A stretch of DNA of 64,000 nt. Source: Camellia lanceoleosa (taxonomy: Eukaryota; Streptophyta; Magnoliopsida; Ericales; Theaceae). The DNA lies in the NCBI GenBank assembly GCA_025200525.1, contig CM045761.1:39006190-39070189 (forward strand). The letters are read 5' to 3'. Every line of letters starts with the position of its first letter. The stretch's first letter is position 1. Below the pieces are notes generated by a model. That model was given only the letters and a program-made list of their open reading frames with translations. It made no database searches and was not told the origin of the DNA. This document shows, one piece after another, positions 43,834 to 55,720 of the stretch. Both the position numbers and the translations under genes were made by a program.

Positions 43834-45439
43834 TGTCACGCCCTCAAAATAATACATAAAACTCATCACTTTTAACATGCATTGATATATAAAAGACCCT
43901 CATTCTTCTATTCATCAGAGTATTCCATTACAAAATGTATCACATGTTAACAACAAACAAATACCCTGCGGGCTTACAACTTTCCAAGTTAACACTTGGT
44001 TACAAAAAAAGAGTACGAACTCAATTACACATTAAGCCCTTGGCTTGAATCCACATGTAATACATCAAAAGAAAGAAAGACAATAAAGTCTGCCCGCCTT
44101 AAGCCTCCCAAGCTATATCCTTGGAGGTGGCATGCTACCTGTACCTGAAAATGATATTCCCGTATAGGGTGAACTAACAGCCCAATAGAAATACACTAAA
44201 CCAGCTATGAACAATGACTAAAAGATTAACAGTTTAATAGATGGTTAACACTTTCACATTGTTTCATAACACATTACAGTTTCATTTTCCATTCCTTTAC
44301 AATTCTCAATTCATAACCATGGTTCAGAACCTGACCAAATAACCGATATGAGACAGTAACTCATATTAAACATTTCCTCATTTCACAATAGATAAGCATA
44401 CTAGCTATATCAACACAGCAATAGATAAGCATATGAGTTATATCAACACTTCCAAAGATAAGTATATGAGCTGTATCATCACATCAATAGACAAGCATAT
44501 GAAATTTGTATCTCTGAGTCCATCCCTATCTCCACCCACAACACCGGTTTAGAGGTCCATCCCTATCTTCCCTAAGCGGAGTACATCCTATCTCCTCCAA
44601 CACAACACAATGCATATAAACAATTATTATACACATCATCAATCAATACATAAAGTTAATGTATTCTTTCAATCGTCATACTCAACGACACATTCTAGTG
44701 ATTAGTTTTAGTTTGCCTAATCATCATGCATTGTCTACAACAATCAAGACTATCCTCCACCGATAGCCAAAAACAGTTATTTCTAAACAGAAAATAAATG
44801 CACAAAATGAATATAAAATCAACATTTCAACTAGGTGAGCAGTAAATTGCCCCATTACATCCTTTAACCCCATACATTCCCAATTCCAACATTTCTCTAT
44901 GCTAAACATGCATATAGGTTTATTATAAATAAAACCCCAACTTTTATAAAATTGCACAAAAGCCCCAAACTTTTCCAAAATTACACAACAACCCCCAACA
45001 TATCAAAATGCTAAAATTTAAAGACAAAGCTCATAAAGAGGAGTAGGTTATCCCTACCTCAAATTCGAAGCTCAAACGGAGAAGATGAAAAGAGTTGAAA
45101 CTCGATCTCCACCACACACCACGAAGCCCTCGAGAAATAACACAACTTTGGCGAAGGAACTATGGCCAAAATCCCAATGGAACTATGGCTAAAATCCAGC
45201 TCGGCGCAACTAAAATTTATAACTCAAGCTCAGTTCGTAATGGCTCATTAAACCAAGAAAGAACTATAGAAGTTGATAAGCTAACCCTATGCACTTGCAT
45301 CTATATATAGAAATTTGCTCACCTTAAAATGTGTCTTGTAACCGATGTGGGACTTCTAACAAACACACCAAAGGTTCCCAAAATAGAATGAAGGGTCCAA
45401 ATACATTTACCAAAAGCCTTAAAAGGCACAAGTGCTACA
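43834..45439 (-). repeat. Gypsy-B 3' LTR
   Basis: A 1,606-bp LTR. It contains four GATAAGCATA...TATATC-type palindromes (about 44390-44510), the triplicated GGAGATAGGGATGGA-type motif (about 44513-44602) and minus-strand CTATATATAG near 45298-45307 as a TATA candidate. Confidence 0.96.
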
Positions 45440-45452
45440 ACCTCTCCACCTT
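45440..45452 (-). other. Gypsy-B polypurine tract
   Basis: The minus strand reads AAGGTGGAGAGGT directly before the 3' LTR start TGTAGCAC. Confidence 0.85.
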
Positions 45453-45848
45453 AGGAAATTTCGTCCCCGAAATTAAGGACAAGTTTTTGAAAAAATAAGT
45501 TTTTCTCCGTTTTTAAATAATGTTAAATTTCAACATTTAATAACTCGACCCATTACCGGTCATTCCATCTCTTGTCAAGAGACATAACAAATACATTTCA
45601 TCATGCATTTCCTTTCCTTTTCAACCATTTTCAACATATATGGTTCACAATTTCATATCATAAACAATTTTCATGATACATCTCCAGTTCTATAATATGG
45701 CCAACATATGCAATATTACAATCAACTCCCATATCAAGGTAGTTCTACAATATTTCCATAAACCAAAACATTTACAATGTTTTACAACTTAAGACATACT
45801 CAATGATCTTAAAGTCCAATAATACAACAATACATATATAACATACGT

Positions 45849-48800
45849 TCAAACATCCACAAATAGGTCCGGATATTTCTCTCGGACCTCCAACTCACGT
45901 TCCCAAGTGGCCTCCTCCACTCCGTGATGTTTCCAAAAAACCTTTACCAAAGGAATGGTCTTGCCATGCAGGACTTGATCCCGTCTATCCAAGACCCGAA
46001 CCGGTCTCTCCTCATACGAGGCATCCTCATCTACCTCTAAGTCGGTCCAATCCAATACATGTGATGGATCCGGCTCATACTTCCGAAGCATACTCACATG
46101 AAACACGTCATGAACTCCGGACAACTGCGGCGGCAAAGCCAAACGATAGGCAACCTCACCAATCCTCTCAAGGGTCTCAAAAGGGCCAATAAACTGAGGG
46201 GACAACTTCCCACTCTTCCCAAACCTCATCAATCCCTGCCTAGGTGATATCTTTAGAAAGACATGATCACCCATCTCAAACACTAAAGGTCTCCTCATAC
46301 GGTTCGCATATGACTTCTGACGACTCTGGGCTGTAACAAGCCTCCTACGGATAAGCTCAACCTTCTCCGTTGTTTCCCTCACCAACTCCGGACCCAACAA
46401 AGGTGCATCACCTACCTCGGCCCAACAAACTGGAGACCTACACGGTCGGCCATACAAGGCCTCAAACGGTGCCATACCGATGCTAGACTGGAAACTGTTG
46501 TTGTAGGCAAACTCCACCAATGGCAAGTGCCTCTCCCACGTCCCACTAAAGTCAAGGACACAACCCCGAAGCATATCCTCAAGGATCTGAATAATGCCTC
46601 GGTTGTCCGTCGATCGAGGATGGTAAGCTGTACTAAAGGTCAACTTAGTGCCCAAGGCACTCTGCAAACTCTGCCACAACCTTGCAGTAAAACGAGGATC
46701 TCTTTCTGAGACGATCGTCACTGGGACTCCGTGTAACCTCACTATGTCTCGAATATACAAGTCGGCAAGATGATCTATCGAATCTCTCACGCGCATAGGA
46801 ATGAAGTGTGCCGACTTAATAAACCGGTCTACAACCACCCAAATAGTATCACTACCCCGCTGAGTCCTCGGAAGACCTACAACGAAGTCCATAGTGACAT
46901 GCTCCTACTTCCACTCGGCAATAGGCAAGGGTTGCAACAAACCTGCTGGCCTCTGATGCTCGGCCTTCACTTGCTGACAAGTAAGACACTTGAACCACAG
47001 CGCCACATCTCTCTTCATACCCCGCCACCAAAATTGGCGACCCAAATCCCGATACATCTTGGTGCCTCCCGGATGCACCGCAAGGCGCGAATGGTGAAAC
47101 TCTCGGAGTACCTCCTCTCGGCAAGACTCCAGCACAAACAGACGGTCTCGGTATCTCACACTCAGGTCGGGATACACCGTCAAACCCTTCTCAACTTTCC
47201 TACTGGAGATCTTCTCTCGGAGGGATTCTACCTCAAGGTCACCTCTCTGTGCCTCCAACACTCGAGTCATAAGTGTAGGCTGCGCAACAACAGAAAACAA
47301 GGCCGCAGCCTCAACAGATTCGCCCAGATACAAATCAAACTCGCCAAGTGCCCCCAACATCTCCCACTCCCGGATGGCTACACAAGCTACATCACTAATG
47401 GATTTTCTGCTAAGGGCATCGGCCACAACATTGGCCTTTCCCGGATGATAATGTAACTCAAAGTCATAGTCCTCAATAAACTCCATCCACCTCCTCTGCC
47501 TCAAGTTCAAGTCTTTCTGTGTAAACAGATACTTCAGACTCTTATGATCCGAGAACACCTCGAATCTCTCACCATAAAGGTAGTGCCTCCAGATTTTCAA
47601 GGCAAAGATCACAGCTGCTAACTCTAGGTCATGTGTAGGGTAATTCTTCTCGTGTATTTTCAACTGACGTGAGCCATAAGCTACCACTTTCCCTTCCTGC
47701 ATCAACACACAACCCAAACCCTCTCGTGAGGCATCACAATAAACAGCATAACTCAACCCTCTCTCCGGAATAATCAAAATCGGAGCGGTGGTCAATCTAA
47801 CCTTCAACTCTTGGAACGACTTTTCACAAGTCTCACTCCATACAAATTGGACTCCCTTCTGAGTCAGTCTAGTCAACGGTGAAGCTAATCTGGAGAAATC
47901 CTTCACAAATCGGCGGTAATACCCAACTAATCCCAGAAAACTGTGGATCTCAAACACACTCTTAGGCTGTGCCCAATCCTGCACTGCCTCAGTCTTGGAT
48001 GTATCAACAGACACCCCTTTTCCCGGATACCACATGGCCTAAGAACTTGACTTCCCCAAGCCAGAACTCACACTTCCCAAACTTGGCATACAGCCTATGG
48101 GCTCTAAGTAACTTAAGCACCACTCTCAAGTGTTCCTCGTGCTCCTCCTCTGAAGGTGAATAGATCAGAATGTCGTCCACGAAAACGACCACAAAACGGT
48201 CTAAGAATTCCCGGAAGATCCGGTTCATCAAGTCCATAAAGACTGCCGGTGCATTGGTAAGTCCAAATGGCATCACTAGAAACTCATAATGGCCATACCG
48301 CGTACGGAATGCCCTCTTCGGAATATCCTTCTCCCTGACCCTCAACTGGTGGTAACCCGATCTCAAGTCTATCTTAGAGAAACAACGGGAACCCTTCAAC
48401 TGATCAAACAAATCATCTATACGGGGCATAGGATACTTATTCTTAACTGTAGCCTAATTCAACTTCCGGTAGTCGATACACAATCACAAGGCACCATCTT
48501 TCTTTTTAGCAAAGAGGGCCGGTGCTCCCCACGGCGAAACTCTAGGGCGAATGAAGCCCTTATCTAGCAATTCCTGGAGCTGAACTTTCAACTCAACCAA
48601 CTCTGCTGGAGCAAAACGGTAAGGTGCCATAGAAATCGGCGCCGTACCAGGCACCAAATCAATAGAGAACTCAATCTCTCGGTGAGGTGGCAAATCAACA
48701 AGATCCTCGAGAAAGACGTCCGAGTACTCACAAACTACCCTCAGCAATACAATCTGGGTCTCATCACACTCGCCACTCGCAAAGCCAGCAAGTAGACCGC

Positions 48801-49437
48801 TAAGCTCACTCCGCCCTCGCGGATCATACCCCGGTGGCAAAACACTACCAACCCGGTCCCCCAAGAAATGGAAACACTCCCCGCTCACGGTACAACAAGT
48901 GACCCTTTGGCGGTAGCAATCAATAACTACCCGGTATGACGATAACCAGTCTATACCTAAAATAACATCAAAGCCCTTCATGGGCATAACCATAAAAGTA
49001 AACGGAAGCCTATGATCGGCGACCTCTATATCACAACCTCTACATCCGTGTTTCAAAATCAACTCACCCCCGATAGGTGACACAACACAAATAGGAGATG
49101 TTAATAGTGCTAACTCCAATTCCAACACAGATGCAAATGAAGCAGATACAAAAGAATGAGATGCACCCGTATCAATCAACACACTAGCAACCGAATTGCA
49201 AAATAGAAAGGTACCTCTCACAACTGACGGAGCCGGTACTAGATCCTGTGTGGTAACAATATACACGCCTGGGTCCTCGATCCACTTGCTCACCTCTAGG
49301 AGCATAAGACTCTGCCGCATTTGGGACGATGAAGCCTGATTGGCCCTCGAGGCTGGCCCGTGGTGGTGATGACTTTGAGTCTGCCTCAAACCAAATGCAC
49401 CAGATGTGCCACTCAACTGCGGGCAAAACCTCTTCAT
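45849..49437 (-). pseudogene. Gypsy-B pol remnant (PR-RT-RH-INT-chromo)
   Basis: Protease VLIDTGASHSF near 49130. RT has [13 protein letters not shown] near 48420 and FVDDILIYS near 48180. RNase H has [11 protein letters not shown] near 47740. Integrase begins [14 protein letters not shown] and ends in the chromo-like KVFWKHHGVEEATWE. Lesions are CGA-to-TGA in DGALRLC (48484), TAG after YRKLN, a frameshift near 48030 and TGG-to-TAG in EWKWEH (46905). In the integrase core the VSDRD aspartate reads VSERD, and the HPQTDGQSER segment carrying the catalytic Glu is garbled to HPRSTDNRG, so this integrase could not act even if translated. Confidence 0.94.
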
Positions 49438-49439
49438 GT

Positions 49440-50466
49440 GCCCTGCCTAACCACACTGATAACACGAGAAATTTGGTCTCTACGACTCGGCTCGAGATCG
49501 AGCCGAAGATGTGTTGCTCTCGTCGCCGCCCTTCTTTGGGCAATCCGAAGACTTGTGACCCAGCTGGCCACACTTGTAGCAGGTAAACTCCGCCTGATTG
49601 CCTTTCCCCGAGCCTGCACTCGGCACTGGAAAGGTCGATCTAGTAAAGCTACTCTGAGACTGCTGTGGGTTAAAACCCTTCTGTTTCCTACCATCACTCT
49701 GTCCATCTTGGCTCCTCTTGGAACCTTGATGCTTCTCATCATCCTCCTCCTGCATCATAATCTCTATATGAGCAGCAGTATCCACTAAACGTCTATACTC
49801 TCGATAAAAAGGTCCTCCAATCTTCAACTTGAGGCCACGCCTCAATCTCTTTTCAAACTCAGAACAACGGCGTTCCTCGGACGCCACGAGTTCAGGTGCA
49901 AACCTGGACAAGTTAGTAAAGGTAGCCTCAAACTCGGCCACAGACATACCCTGCTGTTTAAGCCGGCTAAACTGATCCCTCAGCTTCTCCCTAGCAGCTG
50001 AAGATAAGAATCTCTCCTGGAAAGCCCCTACAAAAGCCTCCCATGTACCACCAACACGGACCTTCTCGTACTTCCACCATTGACCCGCATCTCCCTTCAG
50101 CTGGAAGGATGCCAAGGTCACCTTTAGTGCTCCGTCCTCAATGCCAAGCATCTCGAACGTCTTACTTATTTGTTCCAACCACTCATCTGGCTTAAGTGGC
50201 TCCCTTGGGTCCCCAATAAACTCATCCGGATTAGACCGGAAGAACTCCCTCTTTAAGAAAGAAGGTCCTGCCTCTGCAACCTGATTTTCAGCTCTGAGAA
50301 TACCCAAAGCTCCTGCTATCTCTCTGGCCAAGGCACCCATAGCCTGCTGACCCGCTGGCTCGGCCATATTGGCCTGGCCAACTCCCTCCTGTACTGCCGG
50401 AATCTCATCCGGTATAGGCACCCCCTGCCTCCCAGGCCTACCACGTCCTCGTCCCCATCCTGACAT
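49440..50466 (-). pseudogene. Gypsy-B gag, nearly intact
   Basis: The start chosen is MSGWGRGRGRPGRQG, matching the Gypsy-C start; an upstream in-frame ATG lies in non-conserved leader. The capsid domain (TFEMLGIEDGALKVTLASFQ, GDAGQWWKYE) and one CCHC knuckle (CYKCGQLGHKSSDC) are intact through about 328 codons to a stop at 49480. A frameshift just before it cuts off the second knuckle (C..C..GHMKRFC), which reappears in the pol frame near 49437. It is the best-preserved long frame in the window and could still make a capsid-like protein. Confidence 0.88.
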
Positions 50467-50853
50467 CCTAATAAAGGAAACGAAGAATATTAGCATATTC
50501 ATAAACGTGTCGAAACTAAACACTCACGTCCTAATGCATGGACAACTTTAATTCACTCCATGTAAGCATATAAACACATAAGCACTTACGAATTTCCTTT
50601 CCGGATAATGATAGTCCCGAGGCGTTACTAGAGTTCCGGTTAGAAACAGCATTGATCAAGTGCTTTTCTAACAAGACTCACAGAAACCCAAGGATCCAAT
50701 CAACATCCTAGAAATTAAATTCCATACCCACATAGTCACATAAACATGTTATCACATAAGCATATAACAGTACAGCTAAGTCTCTATCAAACGAGACGAA
50801 CCCATTGTGATACTAATCACTTCCCACGTACCCAAAGTATTCAAACCCGGTAC

Positions 50854-50865
50854 GCTCTGATACCA
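50854..50865 (-). other. Gypsy-B primer-binding site
   Basis: The minus strand reads TGGTATCAGAGC, 3 bp inside the 5' LTR end. It matches initiator tRNA-Met and is intact, in contrast to Gypsy-A. Confidence 0.95.
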
Positions 50866-50868
50866 AGT

Positions 50869-52528
50869 TGTCACGCCCTCAAAATAATACATAAAACCCA
50901 TCACTTTTAACATGCATTGATATATAAAAGACCCTCATTCTTCTATTCATCAGAGTATTCCATTACAAAATATATCACATGTTAACAACAAACAAATACC
51001 CTACGGGCTTACAACTTTCCAAGTTAACACTTGGTTACAAAAAAAGTGTACGAACTCAATTACACATTAAGCCCTTGGCTTGAATCCACATGTAATACAT
51101 CAAAAGAAAGAAAGACAATAAAGTCTGCCCGCCTTAAGCCTCCCAAGCTATATCCTTGGAGGTGGCATGCTACTGCACTGAAAATGATATTCCGTATAGG
51201 GTGAGCTATGACCAGTAGAAATACACTAAACCAGCTATGAACAATGACTAAAAGATTAACAATTTGATAGATGGTTAACACTTTTACATTCTTTCATAAC
51301 ACATTACAGTTTCATTTTCCATTCCTTTACAATTCTCAATTCATAACCATGGTTCAGAACCTGACCAAATAACCGATATGAGACAGTAACTCATATTAAA
51401 CATTTTCTCATTTCACAATAGATAAGCATACTAGCTATATCAACACAGCAACAGATAAGCATATGAGTTATATCAACACTTCCAAAGATAAGTATATGAG
51501 CTGTATCATCACATCAATAGACAAGCATATGAAATTTGTATCTCACGAGTCCATCCCTATCTCCTCCCACAACACCGGTTTAGAGGTCCATCCCTATCTT
51601 CCCTAAACCAGTGGAGTACATCCCCTATCTCCTCCAACACAACACAATGCATATAAACAATTATTATACACATCATCAATCAATACATAAAGTTAATGTA
51701 TTCTTTCAATCGTCATACTCAACGACACATTCTAGTGATTAGTTTTAGTTTGCCTAATCATCATGCATTGTCTACAACAATCAAGACTATCCTCCACCGA
51801 TAGCCAAAAACAGTTATTTCTAAACAAAAAATAAATGCACAAAATGAATATAAAATCAACATTTCAACTAGGTGAACAGTAAATTGCCCCATTACATCCT
51901 TTAACCCCATACATTCCCAATTCCAACATTTCTCTATGCTAAACATGCATATAGGTTTATTATAAATAAAACCCCAACTTTTGTAAAATTGCACAAAAGC
52001 CCCAAACTTTTCCAAAATTACACAACAACCCCCAACATATCAAAATGCTAAAATTTAAAGACAAAGCTCATAAAGAGGAGTAGGTTATCCCTACCTCAAA
52101 TTCGAAGCTCAAACGGAGAAGATGAAAAGAGTTGAAACTCGATCTCCACCACACACCACAAAGCCCTCGAGAAATAACACAACTTTGGCGAAGGAACTAT
52201 GGCCAAAATCCCAATGGAACTATGGCCAAAATCCAGCTCGGCGCAACTAAAATTTATAACTCAAGCTCGGTTCGTAATGGCTCATTAAACCAAGAAAGAA
52301 CCATAGAAGTTGATAAGCTAACCCTATATACTTGCATCTATATATAGAAGTTTGCCCACCTTAAAATGTGTCTTGTAACCGATGTGGGACTTCCAACAAA
52401 CATACCAAAGGTTCCCAAAATAGAATGAAACCGATGTGGGACTTCCAACAAACACACCAAAGGTTCCCAAAATAGAATGAAGGGTCCAAATACATTTACC
52501 AAAAGCCTTAAAAGGCACAAGTGCTACA
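50869..52528 (-). repeat. Gypsy-B 5' LTR
   Basis: A 1,660-bp LTR nearly identical to 43834-45439. It is longer by about 54 bp, mostly because of the tandem duplication at 52380-52483. Confidence 0.96.
52380..52483. repeat. 52-bp tandem duplication unique to one LTR
   Basis: ACCGATGTGGGACTTCCAAC...AAAATAGAATGAA occurs twice in a row here but only once in the 3' LTR (near 45340-45390). The two units differ at one site (CATACC versus CACACC). Confidence 0.9.
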
Positions 52529-52637
52529 CTAATACATAAGTTAACAACTTCATTGCAATACAAAGCAATGTTTTGAGCTGGCCAAAAATTAGTAACTGAC
52601 ACTGACACAGCATTTAGCTAGTCCATTGCTAATGCTC

Positions 52638-54009
52638 TAAGTAGAAAATGCTTCAAAATAGTATTGAGGCTCAAATAAAGAACAATCTTTGCTTTGTTTA
52701 TCTCATGAATGATCTTTGATTGGCTTCTTCTTGAGTCATTCTCATTGCATGCTCAATTAGTCTCAATTTCCCTATAGTCTTCAAATGCTTAAGAGCTTAT
52801 CAAGCAAAGTATGATGGAACGAACTTATTTATTTCATGAACAATCTAGACCAAAGCTCGAATTGATAATATTTATAGTTTGTTATTTTTCATTTATAGGA
52901 AATAACAAACATATTCATATTTATTTTTGTTGAATGTAAATAAGAACAAGTTAGTCATTTGATTCCTACCTTTAAAAAAAGGACTTAGATTTTCTCCAGT
53001 ACATTGTTTAAGCCCGTGGGACTCATCACGAGTCCTGTTTCAATGATCCGAACCGTGAATGTGTAGAGCTTGTCGAATATTCCATTTTTGCAAAAAAGCA
53101 CGTTGATTGTATATTGATCACTACTTGATCGGATTGAATTTTTGTTAATAATTTATTTTAAAAATCATATTTACCGTTGACAGAATGATTTGATCAAGTA
53201 AGTGTCGATATCTGATTAACGTGATTTTTTGTAGGGATGAAATACTAGGCAAGTTTTACACATTAAAAGATTCAGATCATTGAAACAGAAACCGTGGTGA
53301 GCCCCCACAGGCCCAATAGTACGGTCTAGTTCGTCTTGGACTAGAGAGAAACCTGACCCTTAAAAAAAAATGCTTTACAAAATAGATAAAATTTTCTTTA
53401 AAAAATGCTCATAATGTATTATTGACAAATGCTATATTCATGATGAATGCAATATTGTCAATATTATATTAATTGTACTTCTTTAAATTTAAAAACAAAA
53501 TAAAATTTGTGTTTGTATATTGTTGTCTTAAACAAAATGAAGAGTTGCACACATCAACTCAGTAAATTACAAATATTAATTAACTTTATTAAAATATTGA
53601 TTATGATCCATGACTTGAGTTTGAGGGGAGCCAAAGTTTAACAATCAAACAATTGACCAAGTCATATGAAATTATAAACACCACCATCACACCACCAATA
53701 AAAAAAGCACAATTAATGAATTGAAAAACAATGAAATTGCTTGATTGCTTGGAAATGGATTCACATCTAAATTTCAGTATTCAAGACAAAAACATTCGTT
53801 TATACAAATGATGGTTTTTTTTATAAAAACAAGTTAACTAATCCTCACTCTCAAATCTACCATGCATCGATATAATTCACAATCTTTTGTACTATAAAGA
53901 AATTCGATTGAATATGGTTAAGCTCAAATCTGTATCATTATCATATATTTCTATTGGGGATCAGCTAAAAATATTGTTTTTCTTGTTAAATAAGCCAAAA
54001 AATAAAAAC
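52638..54009. other. Intergenic with one foldback, no gene
   Basis: AT-rich DNA between the split MITE and the LINE fragment. Apart from the foldback at 53009-53316 no coding or repeat structure was recognised. Confidence 0.6.
53009..53316. mobile_element. Foldback element
   Basis: The left arm CCCGTGGGACTCATCACGAG, CTGTTTCAATGATCCGAA, AAAAAGCACGTTGATT pairs with the right arm, whose complement reads CCTGTGGGGGCTCACCACGG, CTGTTTCAATGATCTGAA, AAAAATCACGTTAATC. Arms are about 120-140 bp with a short centre. It is nearly one long hairpin with no coding capacity. Confidence 0.82.
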
Positions 54010-55151
54010 TAGTTTAGGAAAAGCTAAAAATCAAGGGAGGCAAAACAATTGATATGGACACTTAGGAAGAGGAATGCCTGGATTTGGTTCCAGAAGTCTA
54101 GGCTAAATTGGGCTCAAAATGGTTGATCGGAATACGAAATATTTTCATATCATTGCAAGTAAGAGGCAGAGAAGGAATTTGGTAAATTCAGTGGTAATTA
54201 ATGGTATTAGTGTTGATGATCCTGAGCTTGTACGACGTGAAGTGTAGAGGAATTTCTTGAAGGCCTTTGCTGAAGATTGGCCATCTAGGCCAAAGCTATT
54301 CGGAAACTTTGTGCAAATTGGTCACGCAAAGGTTGTGGCAGTATTGGAGTCCGAATTCATATTGAAAAAGTGTGGAAGGCCATCAAAGAGTGTGATGGGA
54401 ATAAAGTGCCTGGTCCGGATGGGTTCAATATGGCATGCATTCAGAAATGTTGGAAGTTTATGAAGAATGATCTATTTAAGTTCATGTAGGAGTTTATCAG
54501 CATAGTAAGTTAGTAAAAGGGCTAAATAGCTCTTTTATCACTCTCATCCTGAAAAAGGAAAGTCCAAATGGTCTAACAGATTATAGGCCGATAAGTTTAG
54601 TGGGGGTTGTTTATAAAATTTTAGCAAAAGTGCTTTCAAGAGGACTGAAACAGGTGCTACCAGATGCCATTAGTGAAGTGCAGATGGCTTTCTTGGGTAG
54701 TAGGAATATTTTTCATGGAGTAATGATTGCCAATGAGGTTATAGATTGGTATAAAAAGTCAAAAATGCAGGGGTCATTCTAAAGTTGGGTTTTGAAAAAA
54801 CATACGATTCAATCAATTGGGAGTACCTATTTTCCATGATGGCTAATCTTGGGTTTGGAGATAGATGGATTGGATGGCTGAAAACCTGTGTTACCACTGT
54901 AAGAGCATCTGTTCTAGTAAATGGCTCTCCAACTGATGAATTCTGTCCAAAGAAGGGGTTGCGGCAGAGTGACCCTCTGTCACCCTTTCTGTTTAACATT
55001 GCAGCAGAAGGGTTGAATATCTTGTTGGAAAGGGCAAAGAGTCTGGGTTTATTTAAGGGAGCTATTATTGGGTCTATAGAATTGAAGTTGTCTCATCTTC
55101 AGTTTGCAGATGACACTATCCTGTTTTGTAAAGCTGAGTGAGAGGAGATTG
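54010..55151 (+). pseudogene. LINE (L1-type) reverse transcriptase fragment
   Basis: Text typical of plant non-LTR elements: KSRLNWAQNGDRNTKYFH (near 54090-54150, one shift), GNKVPGPDGFNMACIQ, DYRPISLVGVVYKILAKVLS, then KTYDSINWEYLFSMM, GLRQSDPLSPFLFNIAAEGL and the RT active site FADDTILF (near 55110). Stops fall near 54246, 54487, 54779 and 55139 (TGA for Trp in KAEWEEI). It ends abruptly where the Gypsy-C LTR starts, so Gypsy-C cut it; the 3' half of the LINE, if present, lies beyond the window. Confidence 0.92.
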
Positions 55152-55327
55152 TATAGCGACCCCGGTCTTTCCCTAGTTGGCTGTTGTATCCGGACTTAGG
55201 TTCCGTGAATCCTATCATTGTATAATTGTTGTTGTCGTCCTTTATCTTCTTTTTTTGAGTTATAGGATGTGTTGGCAGGTTTGTTACAGGTTGGTTGGGT
55301 TTGGAAACCAAGTGTTGCTGTCCAGAA

Positions 55328-55710
55328 TTTTGGACCTTCGCTCGAACGAGTAGTTGGTCGCTCGAGCGAGCTTTTGTTTTTGGTTCTTCGCTCAAGCGAG
55401 GGTTTGGTCGCTCGAGCGAGAGTAGAATTTTGTGTCTGGTGGCTCGAGCCAGGGTCTCTTCGCTTGAGCGAGCGATTGCGTCTAGTATAGACCTGAGAGC
55501 TATGTTTCTTGGCTCGATTGAGCTTTCCTTCGCTCGAGCGAGCGAGGTGTATGTTTTCGAGTTCTTCGCTCGAGCGAGCATTCTGTCACTCGAGTGAGCT
55601 TCTGGGTTGCAGACCTGAAGCTTCGAGTTTTAGGCTCGAGCGAGACTTCATTCGCTTGAGCGAGACTTTCTTGTGTCTTGTCGCTCGAGCGACCAATCCT
55701 TCGCTCGAGC
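55328..55710. repeat. CTCGAG palindrome array (Gypsy-C 5' LTR)
   Basis: About 14 copies of CGCTCGAGCGAG and variants (CGCTTGAGCGAG, GGCTCGAGCCAG, CACTCGAGTGAG). They often come in pairs about 18-25 bp apart, with TTCG or GGTCG in front. The last copy ends about 10 bp before the TATA box. Long Ser-Leu-Glu-Arg-Ala or Leu-Ala-Arg-Ala frames across it are repeat artefacts. Confidence 0.93.
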
Positions 55711-55720
55711 GAGCCTGTTT

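Larger units (their letters stand above)
43834..52528 (-). mobile_element. Gypsy chromovirus-like LTR element (Gypsy-B)
   Basis: An 8.7-kb minus-strand element with LTRs of 1,606 and 1,660 bp and the perfect target duplication CTAAT (43829-43833 and 52529-52533). LTR ends on the minus strand are TGTAGCAC...GTGACA (canonical TG...CA). The primer-binding site and polypurine tract are intact, and LTRs differ at only a few sites per line, so insertion is recent. Coding is broken by frameshifts, stops and a damaged integrase active site. Unlike Gypsy-A and Gypsy-C its LTR has no CTCGAG array. Confidence 0.97.
43255..52637. mobile_element. MITE split by Gypsy-B
   Basis: The left end GAGCATTTACAATGGGGTAG and the right-end complement GAGCATTAGCAATGGACTAG form inverted termini of the common plant GAGCAT...CAATGG type. 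Without Gypsy-B (43834-52528) and its 5-bp duplication the unit is about 0.68 kb. It contains the (CT)n tract at 43493. It begins 37 bp after the alpha-CA stop codon. Confidence 0.7.

Noticed and set aside
46770..47456. A 228-codon plus-strand frame inside Gypsy-B
   Set aside because: It is antisense to the conserved integrase/RNase H region of pol and has no recognisable domain; a shadow frame.
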